A DNA stretch of 64,000 nt, taken from positions 434,001 to 498,000 of the forward strand of contig CATKHW010000428.1 of the NCBI GenBank assembly GCA_949752795.1, read 5' to 3'. Positions 38,060 through 50,234 of the stretch are shown piece after piece. The position numbers and the translations under genes are program-made. Below the pieces are notes generated by a model. It did no database searches, was not told the origin of the DNA, and was given only the letters and a program-made list of their open reading frames with translations. Source of the DNA: Hyperoodon ampullatus (lineage: Eukaryota; Chordata; Mammalia; Artiodactyla; Ziphiidae). Positions within the stretch are counted from its first letter, which is position 1. The number at the start of each line of letters is the position of its first letter.

Positions 38060-39798
38060 CAAGCAAGCGGGCAATGCAAATCTGCACTACAAAGAAGTAT
38101 CACTTCCCACCGGTCAAAAGGGACATCCACAAAATGTGTAAAAACCAGAAAGGCAAGACAGGCCCTGGAGAACAGGGAGCCTTGTTATGCTGATGGGCGG
38201 GATGTAAATTGCCAACTGCCTCTCTGGAGGAGTGCATTGTGTTCCCTAAAACAAGTAAACAACAGAGCTACAGAGCCAAGGGCACTTCCAGTCTAGGGAA
38301 TATACCTTGGGAAAACTGAAAATCAAAAAGACACAGCCACCCCAAAATTTAGGGCTGCACTGCTTACAAGGACCTCCACTTGGGTACACCTTAAATATCC
38401 CAGGAAATATAAAAATGGTTCAAAGAATTGTGGTACTTACGTACGATGGAATATCCCTCAGCCATGAAATCAATGTCATAAGACCAGTAGCAGCAAAATG
38501 GGTGGATTCAGGTGCGATGATTCTAAGTGAAATAAGTCACACAGAAAAAGAAACTTATCATAAGATATCACTTATGAAGATCCTGTAAACATGGCTACAC
38601 TTGAAATGAGTTAGGAAAGAGAACAGTGTCTCACATTTAGAAAACACTCTTATGCCTGCTTAAGGGGGAAGGAGAGGTGGGGTGATGCATAAAACCAGAG
38701 TTTGATATAAGCACAGGTACCGTTCCAAAAACCAACTATGGAATAGACAAGACCTACACCTTCCTCAGTGAAAGGGACTCAAAACCCCATATTTCCCGCA
38801 GAGGAATATATCTGACTAGTAAGAATCTTAAAACCTATGTATTGATATGTCTCCGTAAGGGAATCAAGTGTGTCTAGACTGGGATAAATATGGCAGCGAG
38901 AATCAGCTCAAACCCACTATAAAAAGGAATTTCAAAAATAAAACAAAAAAACTGGGAAATTCTTTACAATTCCTTCAGGGTCTCTGATGAAACCTGAAAT
39001 GACCCTATCTACAATGACAGCTGGATGTGGCATAAGGCTGGACACTTGGGACTGAGAGGATTGGTGAGATTGGGTGAGCAAATGCAGACCCTTTAAAGCA
39101 ATAATGCATGGCACACATTCCATGGGTCCCAACTCTCCAGGTTGAAGGGAATATTACTACAGATATAACATGTTCGGGAATCCTAGAGAACGGACACACT
39201 GTGAATACGAAAGGTTTCTAAAACTCAACGAATAGTCCCTCTCCTGGTGCTCCGGTTTGACTTTCCATCTGCTTTATTATCAACCTCCCAACTTGGAGAG
39301 ACAGCCCCTTTAACCTCCTGGTTCGCACAGGTTGCCAATTTGGCAGAGGATGAAAGGGAAGAGGGAGAACCAATGAGAGAGTAGCTGTTAGGCATTTGGA
39401 TGGGCACATATCACTGTAATTTCCCGGCAGGAAGAAGAATTAACCAAAGTCTCAGCCACCCACCGGGAATCAGTATAGATCCTGAACCAAAATTTTGGAC
39501 TTGCGGTCAGCTCACCAAAAACGAGTTGAAAAATGGAGCTCAGGGGCACAGCAATTCACAAACTGGCCGAGTAATAAAGGACAACTATCGTCCAAAAATC
39601 TGTTGAGGGAAGGCAACGAGGCGGACTTGAAAGCGAGGCAGAATAGCAGGAAACAGATTTCAAGAGGTACGTTGGAATCGCCTTTAAAGCACAGGAAGAG
39701 GGGCACAACTTCGACAATGATGCACTTGGCCAAAAAGGGCGTATGCGTTTTCTCCTGAATATATTCAGGAGAAAACGCATACGCCCTTTTTGGCCAAG
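38060..39798 (+). repeat. Satellite unit U23 (1739 bp)
   Basis: L1 block to 38951, retroviral-like block 38952-39724, palindrome 39725-39798 (perfect). The L1 half is of the U18/U24/U26 type, the retroviral half of the U22 type, so it is a mosaic. Confidence 0.98.
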
Positions 39799-41537
39799 CA
39801 AGCAAGCGGGCAATGCAAATCTGCACTACAAAGAAGTATCACTTCCCACCGGTCAAAAGGGACATCCACAAAATGTGTAAAAACCAGAAAGGCAAGACAG
39901 GCCCTGGAGAACAGGGAGCCTTGTTATGCTGATGGGCGGGATGTAAATTGCCAACTGCCTCTCTGGAGGAGTGCATTGTGTTCCCTAAAACAAGTAAACA
40001 ACAGAGCTACAGAGCCAAGGGCACTTCCAGTCTAGGGAATATACCTTGGGAAAACTGAAAATCAAAAAGACACAGCCACCCCAAAATTTAGGGCTGCACT
40101 GCTTACAAGGACCTCCACTTGGGTACACCTTAAATATCCCAGGAAATATAAAAATGGTTCAAAGAATTGTGGTACTTACGTACGATGGAATATCCCTCAG
40201 CCATGAAATCAATGTCATAAGACCAGTAGCAGCAAAATGGGTGGATTCAGGTGCGATGATTCTAAGTGAAATAAGTCACACAGAAAAAGAAACTTATCAT
40301 AAGATATCACTTATGAAGATCCTGTAAACATGGCTACACTTGAAATGAGTTAGGAAAGAGAACAGTGTCTCACATTTAGAAAACACTCTTATGCCTGCTT
40401 AAGGGGGAAGGAGAGGTGGGGTGATGCATAAAACCAGAGTTTGATATAAGCACAGGTACCGTTCCAAAAACCAACTATGGAATAGACAAGACCTACACCT
40501 TCCTCAGTGAAAGGGACTCAAAACCCCATATTTCCCGCAGAGGAATATATCTGACTAGTAAGAATCTTAAAACCTATGTATTGATATGTCTCCGTAAGGG
40601 AATCAAGTGTGTCTAGACTGGGATAAATATGGCAGCGAGAATCAGCTCAAACCCACTATAAAAAGGAATTTCAAAAATAAAACAAAAAAACTGGGAAATT
40701 CTTTACAATTCCTTCAGGGTCTCTGATGAAACCTGAAATGACCCTATCTACAATGACAGCTGGATGTGGCATAAGGCTGGACACTTGGGACTGAGAGGAT
40801 TAGTGAGATTGGGTGAGCAAATGCAGACCCTTTAAAGCAATAATGCATGGCACACATTCCATGGGTCCCAACTCTCCAGGTTGAAGGGAATATTACTACA
40901 GATATAACATGTACGAGAATCCTAGAGAACGGACACACTGTGAATACGAAAGGTTTCTAAAACTCAATGAATAGTCCCTCTCCTGGTGCTCCGGTTTGAC
41001 TTTCCATCTGCTTTATTATCAACCTCCCAACTTGGAGAGACAGCCCCTTTAACCTCCTGGTTCGCACAGGTTGCCAATTTGGCAGAGGATGAAAGGGAAG
41101 AGGGAGAACCAATGAGAGAGTAGCTGTTAGGCATTTGGACGGGCACATATCACTGTAATTTCCCGGCAGGAAGAAGAATTAACCAAAGTCTCAGCCACCC
41201 ACCGGGAATCAGTATAGATCCTGAACCAAAATTTTGGACTTGCGGTCAGCTCACCAAAAACGAGTTGAAAAATGGAGCTCAGGGGCACAGCAATTCACAA
41301 ACTGGCCGAGTAATAAAGGACAACTATCGTCCAAAAATCTGTTGAGGGAAGGCAACGAGGCGGACTTGAAAGCGAGGCAGAATAGCAGGAAACAGATTTC
41401 AAGAGGTACGTTGGAATCGCCTTTAAAGCACAGGAAGAGGGGCACAACTTCGACAATGATGCACTTGGCCAAAAAGGGCATATGCGTTTTCTCCTGAATA
41501 TATTCAGGAGAAAACGCATATGCCCTTTTTGGCCAAG
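39799..41537 (+). repeat. Satellite unit U24 (1739 bp)
   Basis: L1 block to 40690, retroviral-like block 40691-41463, palindrome 41464-41537 with paired substitutions in both arms. ACGAGAATCC near 40913 and CAATGAATAG near 40966 are shared with U26. Confidence 0.98.
41464..41537. repeat. Palindrome variant with paired arm changes (U24)
   Basis: The left arm has G to A at 41480 and the right arm has C to T at the mirror position 41521, so the palindrome stays perfect (CATATG in both arms in place of CGTATG and CATACG). Confidence 0.97.
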
Positions 41538-43276
41538 CAAGCAAGCGGGCAATGCAAATCTGCACTACAAAGAAGTATCACTTCCCACCGGTCAAAAGGG
41601 ACATCCACAAAATGTGTAAAAACCAGAAAGGCAAGACAGGCCCTGGAGAACAGGGAGCCTTGTTATGCTGATGGGCGGGATGTAAATTGCCAACTGCCTC
41701 TCTGGAGGAGTGCATTTTGTTCCCTAAAACAAGTAAACAACAGAGCTACAGAGCCAAGGGCACTTCCAGTCTAGGGAATATACCTTGGGAAAACTGAAAA
41801 TCAAAAAGACACAGCCACCCCAAAATTTAGGGCTGCACTGCTTACAAGGACCTCAACTTGGGTACACCTTAAATATCCCAGGAAATATAAAAATGGTTCA
41901 AAAAATTGTGGTACTTACGTACGATGGAATATCCCTCAGCCATGAAATCAATGTCATAAGACCAGTAGCAGCAAAATGGGTGGATTCAGGTGCGATGATT
42001 CTAAGTGAAATAAGTCACACAGAAAAAGAAACTTATCATAAGATATCACTTATGAAGATCCTGTAAACATGGCTACACTTGAAATGAGTTAGGAAAGAGA
42101 ACAGTGTCTCACATTTAGAAAACACTCTTATGCCTGCTTAAGGGGGAAGGAGAGGTGGGGTGGTGCATAAAACCAGAGTTTGATATAAGCACAGGTACCG
42201 TTCCAAAAACCAACTATGGAATAGACAAGACCTACACCTTCCTCAGTGAAAGGGACTCAAAACCCCATATTTCCCGCAGAGGAATATATCTGACTAGTAA
42301 GAATCTTAAAACCTATGTATTGATATGTCTCCGTAAGGGAATCAAGTGTGTCTAGACTGGGATAAATATGGCAGCGAGAATCAGCTCAAACCCACTATAA
42401 AAAGGAATTTCAAAAATAAAACAAAAAAACTGGGAAATTCTTTACAATTCCTTCAGGGTCTCTGATGAAACCTGAAATGACCCTATCTACAATGACAGCT
42501 GGATGTGGCATAAGGCTGGACACTTGGGACTGAGAGGATTGGTGAGATTGGGTGAGCAAATGCAGACCCTTTAAAGCAATAATGCATGGCACACATTCCA
42601 TGGGTCCCAACTCTCCAGGTTGAAGGGAATATTACTACAGATATAACATGTACGGGAATCCTAGAGAACGGACACACTGTGAATACGAAAGGTTTCTAAA
42701 ACTCAACGAATAGTCCCTCTCCTGGTGCTCCGGTTTGACTTTCCATCTGCTTTATTATCAACCTCCCAACTTGGAGAGACAGCCCCTTTAACCTCCTGGT
42801 TCTCACAGGTTGCCAATTTGGCAGAGGATGAAAGGGAAGAGGGAGAACCAATGAGAGAGTAGCTGTTAGGCATTTGGACGGGCACATATCACTGTAATTT
42901 CCCGGCAGGAAGAAGAATTAACCAAAGTCTCAGCCACCCACCGGGAATCAGTATAGGTCCTGAACCAAAATTTTGGACTTGCGGTCAGCTCACCAAAAAC
43001 GAGTTGAAAAATGGAGCTCAGGGGCACAGCAATTCACAAACTGGCCGAGTAATAAAGGACAACTATCGTCCAAAAATCTGTTGAGGGAAGGCAACGAGGC
43101 GGACTTGAAAGCGAGGCAGAATAGCAGGAAACAGATTTCAAGAGGTACGTTGGAATCGCCTTTAAAGCACAGGAAGAGGGGCACAACTTCGACAATGATG
43201 CACTTGGCCAAAAAGGGCGTATGCGTTTTCTCCTGAATATATTCAGGAGAAAACGCATACGCCCTTTTTGGCCAAG
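41538..43276 (+). repeat. Satellite unit U25 (1739 bp)
   Basis: L1 block to 42429, retroviral-like block 42430-43202, palindrome 43203-43276 (perfect). GCATTTTGTTCC, GGTGGTGC and GGTTCTCACAGG are shared with U27. Confidence 0.98.
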
Positions 43277-45015
43277 CAAGCAAGCGGGCAATGCAAATCT
43301 GCACTACAAAGAAGTATCACTTCCCACCGGTCAAAAGGGACATCCACAAAATGTGTAAAAACCAGAAAGGCAAGACAGGCCCTGGAGAACAGGGAGCCTT
43401 GTTATGCTGATGGGCGGGATGTAAATTGCCAACTGCCTCTCTGGAGGAGTGCATTGTGTTCCCTAAAACAAGTAAACAACAGAGCTACAGAGCCAAGGGC
43501 ACTTCCAGTCTCGGGAATATACCTTGGGAAAACTGAAAATCAAAAAGACACAGCCACCCCAAAATTTAGGGCTGCACTGCTTACAAGGACCTCCACTTGG
43601 GTACACCTTAAATATCCCAGGAAATATAAAAATGGTTCAAAGAATTGTGGTACTTACGTACGATGGAATATCCCTCAGCCATGAAATCAATGTCATAAGA
43701 CCAGTAGCAGCAAAATGGGTGGATTCAGGTGCGATGATTCTAAGTGAAATAAGTCACACAGAAAAAGAAACTTATCATAAGATATCACTTATGAAGATCC
43801 TGTAAACATGGCTACACTTGAAATGAGTTAGGAAAGAGAACAGTGTCTCACATTTAGAAAACACTCTTATGCCTGCTTAAGGGGGAAGGAGAGGTGGGGT
43901 GATGCATAAAACCAGAGTTTGATATAAGCACAGGTACCGTTCCAAAAACCAACTATGGAATAGACAAGACCTACACCTTCCTCAGTGAAAGGGACTCAAA
44001 ACCCCATATTTCCCGCAGAGGAATATATCTGACTAGTAAGAATCTTAAAACCTATGTATTGATATGTCTCCGTAAGGGAATCAAGTGTGTCTAGACTGGG
44101 ATAAATATGGCAGCGAGAATCAGCTCAAACCCACTATAAAAAGGAATTTCAAAAATAAAACAAAAAAACTGGGAAATTCTTTACAATTCCTTCAGGGTCT
44201 CTGATGAAACCTGAAATGACCCTATCTACAATGACAGCTGGATGTGGCATAAGGCTGGACACTTGGGACTGAGAGGATTAGTGAGATTGGGTGAGCAAAT
44301 GCAGACCCTTTAAAGCAATAATGCATGGCACACATTCCATGGGTCCCAACTCTCCAGGTTGAAGGGAATATTACTACAGATATAACATGTACGAGAATCC
44401 TAGAGAACGGACACACTGTGAATACGAAAGGTTTCTAAAACTCAATGAATAGTCCCTCTCCTGGTGCTCCGGTTTGACTTTCCATCTGCTTTATTATCAA
44501 CCTCCCAACTTGGAGAGACAGCCCCTTTAACCTCCTGGTTCGCACAGGTTGCCAATTTGGCAGAGGATGAAAGGGAAGAGGGAGAACCAATGAGAGAGTA
44601 GCTGTTAGGCATTTGGACGGGCACATATCACTGTAATTTCCCGGCAGGAAGAAGAATTAACCAAAGTCTCAGCCACCCACCGGGAATCAGTATAGATCCT
44701 GAACCAAAATTTTGGACTTGCGGTCAGCTCACCAAAAACGAGTTGAAAAATGGAGCTCAGGGGCACAGCAATTCACAAACTGGCCGAGTAATAAAGGACA
44801 ACTATCGTCCAAAAATCTGTTGAGGGAAGGCAACGAGGCGGACTTGAAAGCGAGGCAGAATAGCAGGAAACAGATTTCAAGAGGTACGTTGGAATCGCCT
44901 TTAAAGCACAGGAAGAGGGGCACAACTTCGACAATGATGCACTTGGCCAAAAAGGGCATATGCGTTTTCTCCTGAATATATTCAGGAGAAAACGCATATG
45001 CCCTTTTTGGCCAAG
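43277..45015 (+). repeat. Satellite unit U26 (1739 bp)
   Basis: L1 block to 44168, retroviral-like block 44169-44941, palindrome 44942-45015 with the same paired substitutions as U24. CAGTCTCGGG near 43506 marks the seam of the dimer duplication. Confidence 0.98.
44942..45015. repeat. Palindrome variant with paired arm changes (U26)
   Basis: Same pair as U24, at 44958 (A) and 44999 (T). U26 is a duplicate of U24, so this is one event copied. Confidence 0.97.
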
Positions 45016-46754
45016 CAAGCAAGCGGGCAATGCAAATCTGCACTACAAAGAAGTATCACTTCCCACCGGTCAAAAGGGACATCCACAAAATGTGTAAAAA
45101 CCAGAAAGGCAAGACAGGCCCTGGAGAACAGGGAGCCTTGTTATGCTGATGGGCGGGATGTAAATTGCCAACTGCCTCTCTGGAGGAGTGCATTTTGTTC
45201 CCTAAAACAAGTAAACAACAGAGCTACAGAGCCAAGGGCACTTCCAGTCTAGGGAATATACCTTGGGAAAACTGAAAATCAAAAAGACACAGCCACCCCA
45301 AAATTTAGGGCTGCACTGCTTACAAGGACCTCAACTTGGGTACACCTTAAATATCCCAGGAAATATAAAAATGGTTCAAAAAATTGTGGTACTTACGTAC
45401 GATGGAATATCCCTCAGCCATGAAATCAATGTCATAAGACCAGTAGCAGCAAAATGGGTGGATTCAGGTGCGATGATTCTAAGTGAAATAAGTCACACAG
45501 AAAAAGAAACTTATCATAAGATATCACTTATGAAGATCCTGTAAACATGGCTACACTTGAAATGAGTTAGGAAAGAGAACAGTGTCTCACATTTAGAAAA
45601 CACTCTTATGCCTGCTTAAGGGGGAAGGAGAGGTGGGGTGGTGCATAAAACCAGAGTTTGATATAAGCACAGGTACCGTTCCAAAAACCAACTATGGAAT
45701 AGACAAGACCTACACCTTCCTCAGTGAAAGGGACTCAAAACCCCATATTTCCCGCAGAGGAATATATCTGACTAGTAAGAATCTTAAAACCTATGTATTG
45801 ATATGTCTCCGTAAGGGAATCAAGTGTGTCTAGACTGGGATAAATATGGCAGCGAGAATCAGCTCAAACCCACTATAAAAAGGAATTTCAAAAATAAAAC
45901 AAAAAAACTGGGAAATTCTTTACAATTCCTTCAGGGTCTCTGATGAAACCTGAAATGACCCTATCTACAATGACAGCTGGATGTGGCATAAGGCTGGACA
46001 CTTGGGACTGAGAGGATTGGTGAGATTGGGTGAGCAAATGCAGACCCTTTAAAGCAATAATGCATGGCACACATTCCATGGGTCCCAACTCTCCAGGTTG
46101 AAGGGAATATTACTACAGATATAACATGTACGGGAATCCTAGAGAACGGACACACTGTGAATACGAAAGGTTTCTAAAACTCAACGAATAGTCCCTCTCC
46201 TGGTGCTCCGGTTTGACTTTCCATCTGCTTTATTATCAACCTCCCAACTTGGAGAGACAGCCCCTTTAACCTCCTGGTTCTCACAGGTTGCCAATTTGGC
46301 AGAGGATGAAAGGGAAGAGGGAGAACCAATGAGAGAGTAGCTGTTAGGCATTTGGACGGGCACATATCACTGTAATTTCCCGGCAGGAAGAAGAATTAAC
46401 CAAAGTCTCAGCCACCCACCGGGAATCAGTATAGGTCCTGAACCAAAATTTTGGACTTGCGGTCAGCTCACCAAAAACGAGTTGAAAAATGGAGCTCAGG
46501 GGCACAGCAATTCACAAACTGGCCGAGTAATAAAGGACAACTATCGTCCAAAAATCTGTTGAGGGAAGGCAACGAGGCGGACTTGAAAGCGAGGCAGAAT
46601 AGCAGGAAACAGATTTCAAGAGGTACGTTGGAATCGCCTTTAAAGCACAGGAAGAGGGGCACAACTTCGACAATGATGCACTTGGCCAAAAAGGGCGTAT
46701 GCGTTTTCTCCTGAATATATTCAGGAGAAAACGCATACGCCCTTTTTGGCCAAG
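45016..46754 (+). repeat. Satellite unit U27 (1739 bp)
   Basis: L1 block to 45907, retroviral-like block 45908-46680, palindrome 46681-46754 (perfect). Duplicate of U25 as part of the dimer. Confidence 0.98.
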
Positions 46755-48495
46755 CAAGCAAGCGGGCAATGCAAATCTGCACTACAAAGAAGTATCACTT
46801 CCCACCGGTCAAAAGGGACATCCACAAAATGTGTAAAAACCAGAAAGGCAAGACAGGCCCTGGAGAACAGGGAGCCTTGTTATGCTGATGGGCGGGATGT
46901 AAATTGCCAACTGCCTCTCTGGAGGAGTGCATTGTGTTCCCTAAAACAAGTAAACAACAGAGCTACAGAGCCAAGGGCACTTCCAGTCTCGGGAATATAC
47001 CTTGGGAAAACTGAAAATCAAAAAGACACAGCCACCCCAAAATTTAGGGCTGCACTGCTTACAAGGACCTCAACTTGGGTACACCTTAAATATCCCAGGA
47101 AATATAAAAATGGTTCAAAAAATTGTGGTACTTACGTACGATGGAATATCCCTCAGCCATGAAATCAATGTCATAAGACCAGTAGCAGCAAAATGGGTGG
47201 ATTCAGGTACGATGATTCTAAGTGAAATAAGTCACAGAGAAAAAGAAACTTATCATAAGACATCACTTATGAAGATCCTGTAAACATGGCTACACTTGAA
47301 CTGAGTTAGGAAAGAGAACAGTGTCTCACATTTAGAAAACACTCTTATGCCTGCTTAAGGGGGAAGGAGAGGTGGGGTGATGCATAAAACCAGAGTTTGA
47401 TATAAGCGTGCTTATACTCAAAACCAACTATGGAATAGACAAGACGTACACCTTCCTCAGTGAAAGGGACTCAAATCCCCATATTTCCCGCAGAGGAATA
47501 TATCTGACTAGTAAGAATCTTAAAACCTATGTATTGATATGTCTCCGTAAGGGAATCAAGTGTGTCTAGACTGGGATAAATATGGCAGCGAGAATCAGCT
47601 CAAACCCACTATAAAAAGGAATTTCAAAAACAAAACAAAAAAAACTGGGAAATTCTTTACAATTCCTTCATCAGGGTCTCTGATGAAACCTGAAATGACC
47701 CTATCTACAATGACAGCTGGATGTGGCATAAGGCTGGACACTTGGGACTGAGAGGATTGGTGAGATTGGGTGAGCAAATGCAGACCCTTTAAAGCAATAA
47801 TGCATGGCACACATTCCATGGGTCCCAACTCTCCAGGTTGAAGGGAATATTACTACAGATATAACATGTACGGGAATCCTAGAGAACGGACACACTGTGA
47901 ATACGAAAGGTTTCTAAAACTCAATGAATAGTCCCTCTCCTGGTGCTCCGGTTTGACTTTCCATCTGCTTTATTATCAACCTCCCAACTTGGAGAGACAG
48001 CCCCTTTAACTTCCTGGTTTGCACAGGTTGCCAATTTGGCAGAGGATGAAAGGGAAGAGGGAGAACCAATGAGAGAGTAGCTGTTAGGCATTTGGACGGG
48101 CACATATCACTGTAATTTCCCAGCAGGAAGAAGAATTAACCAAAGTCTCAGCCACCCACCGGGAACCAGTATAGGTCCTGAACCAAAATTTTGGACTTGC
48201 GGTCAGCTCACCAAAAACGAGTTGAAAAATGGAGCTCAGGGGCACAGCAATTCACAAACTGGCCGAGTAATAAGAGGACAACTATCGTCCAAAAATCTGT
48301 TGAGGGAAGGCAACGAGGCGGACTTGAAAGCGAGGCAGAATAGCAGGAAACAGATTTCCAGAGGTACGTTGGAATCGCCTTTAAAGCACAGGAAGAGGGG
48401 CACAACTTCGACAATGATGCACTTGGCCAAAAAGGGCGTATGCGTTTTCTCCTGAATATATTCAGGAGAAAACGCATACGCCCTTTTTGGCCAAG
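46755..48495 (+). repeat. Satellite unit U28 (1741 bp, rearranged)
   Basis: L1 block to 47644, retroviral-like block 47645-48421, palindrome 48422-48495 (perfect). It has four length changes: a 15-to-12 bp replacement at 47408-47419, one extra A in the tail, a 3-bp TCA gain near 47669, and a 1-bp gain in AATAAGAGGAC near 48270. The start of the unit matches U9. Confidence 0.98.
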
Positions 48496-50234
48496 CAAGC
48501 AAGCGGGCAATGCAAATCTGCACTACAAAGAAGTATCACTTCCCACCGGTCAAAAGGGACATCCACAAAATGTGTAAAAACCAGAAAGGCAAGACAGGCC
48601 CTGGAGAACAGGGAGCCTTGTTATGCTAATGGGTGGGATGTAAATTGCCAACTGCCTCTCTGGAGGAGTGCATTGTGTTCCCTAAAACAAGTAAAGAACA
48701 GAGCTACAGAGCCAAGGGCACTTCCAGTCTAGGGAATATACCTTGGGAAAACTGAAAATCAAAAAGACACAGCCACCCCAAAATTTAGGGCTGCACTGCT
48801 TACAAGGACCTCAACTTGGGTACACCTTAAATATCCCAGGAAATATAAAAATGGTTCAAAAAATTGTGGTACTTACGTATGATGGAATATCCCTCAGCCA
48901 TGAAATCAATGTCATAAGACCAGTAGCAGCAAAATGGGTGGATTCAGGTACGATGATTCTAAGTGAAATAAGTCACACAGAAAAAGAAACTTATCATAAG
49001 ATATCACTTATGAAGATCCTGTAAACATGGCTACACTTGAACTGAGTTAGGAAAGAGAACAGTGTCTCACATTTAGAAAACACTCTTATGCCTGCTTAAG
49101 GGGGAAGGAGAGGTGGGGTGATGCATAAAACCAGAGTTTGATATAAGCACAGGTACCGTTCCAAAAACCAACTATGGAATAGACAAGACCTACACCTTCC
49201 TCAGTGAAAGGGACTCAAAACCCCATATTTCCCGCAGAGGAACATATCTGACTAGTAAGAATCTTAAAACCTATGTATTGATATGTCTCCGTAAGGGAAT
49301 CAAGTGTGTCTAGACTGGGATAAATATGGCAGCGAGAATCAGCTCAAACCCACTATAAAAAGGAATTTCAAAAATAAAACAAAAAAACTGGGAAATTCTT
49401 TACAATTCCTTCAGGGTCTCTGATGAAACCTGAAATGACCCTATCTACAATGACAGCTGGATGTGGCATAAGGCTGGACACTTGGGACTGAGAGGATTGG
49501 TGAGATTGGGTGAGCAAATGCAGACCCTTTAAAGCAATAATGCATGGCACACAATCCATGGGTCCCAACTCTCCAGGTTGAAGGGAATATTACTACAGAT
49601 ATAACATGTACGGGAATCCTAGAGAACGGACACACTGTGAATACGAAAGGTTTCTAAAACTCAACGAATAGTCCCTCTCCTGGTGCTCCGGTTTGACTTT
49701 CCATCTGCTTTATTATCAACCTCCCAACTTGGAGAGACAGCCCCTTTAACCTCCTGGTTCGCACAGGTTGCCAATTTGGCAGAGGATGAAAGGGAAGAGG
49801 GAGAACCAATGAGAGAGTAGCTGTTAGGCATTTGGACGGGCACATATCACTGTAATTTCCCGGCAGGAAGAAGAATTAACCAAAGTCTCAGCCACCCACC
49901 GGGAATCAGTACAGATCCTGAACCAAAACTTTGGACTTGCGGTCAGCTCACCAAAAACGAGTTGAAAAATGGAGCTCAGGGGCACAGCAATTCACAAACT
50001 GGCCGAGTAATAAAGGACAACTATCGTCCAAAAATCTGTTGAGGGAAGGCAACGAGGCGGACTTGAAAGCGAGGCAGAATAGCAGGAAACAGATTTCAAG
50101 AGGTACGTTGGAATCGCCTTTAAAGCACAGGAAGAGGGGCACAACTTCGACAATGATGCACTTGGCCAAAAAGGGCGTATGCGTTTTCTCCTGAATATAT
50201 TCAGGAGAAAACGCATACGCCCTTTTTGGCCAAG
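48496..50234 (+). repeat. Satellite unit U29 (1739 bp)
   Basis: L1 block to 49387, retroviral-like block 49388-50160, palindrome 50161-50234 (perfect). ACAATCCATGG near 49551 and GTACAGATCC near 49909 are private. Confidence 0.98.

Larger units (their letters stand above)
40030..46995 (+). repeat. 3,478-bp dimer duplicated in tandem (U24-U25 / U26-U27)
   Basis: Two adjacent two-unit blocks, about 40030-43510 and 43510-46990, share rare variants in the same order at an exact offset of 3478 bp: CAAAGAATTG, ACGAGAATCC, CAATGAATAG, the paired palindrome change, GCATTTTGTTCC, GGTGGTGC and GGTTCTCACAGG. The CAGTCTCGGG variant follows each block (43506 and 46984) but is absent before the first, as expected for a tandem duplication. 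Confidence 0.85.

Noticed and set aside
43268..43684. 138-codon + frame (also 46746-47162), the longest in the window
   Set aside because: It exists only because the CAGTCTCGGG change removes a TAG stop and fuses two short frames of the L1 relic.
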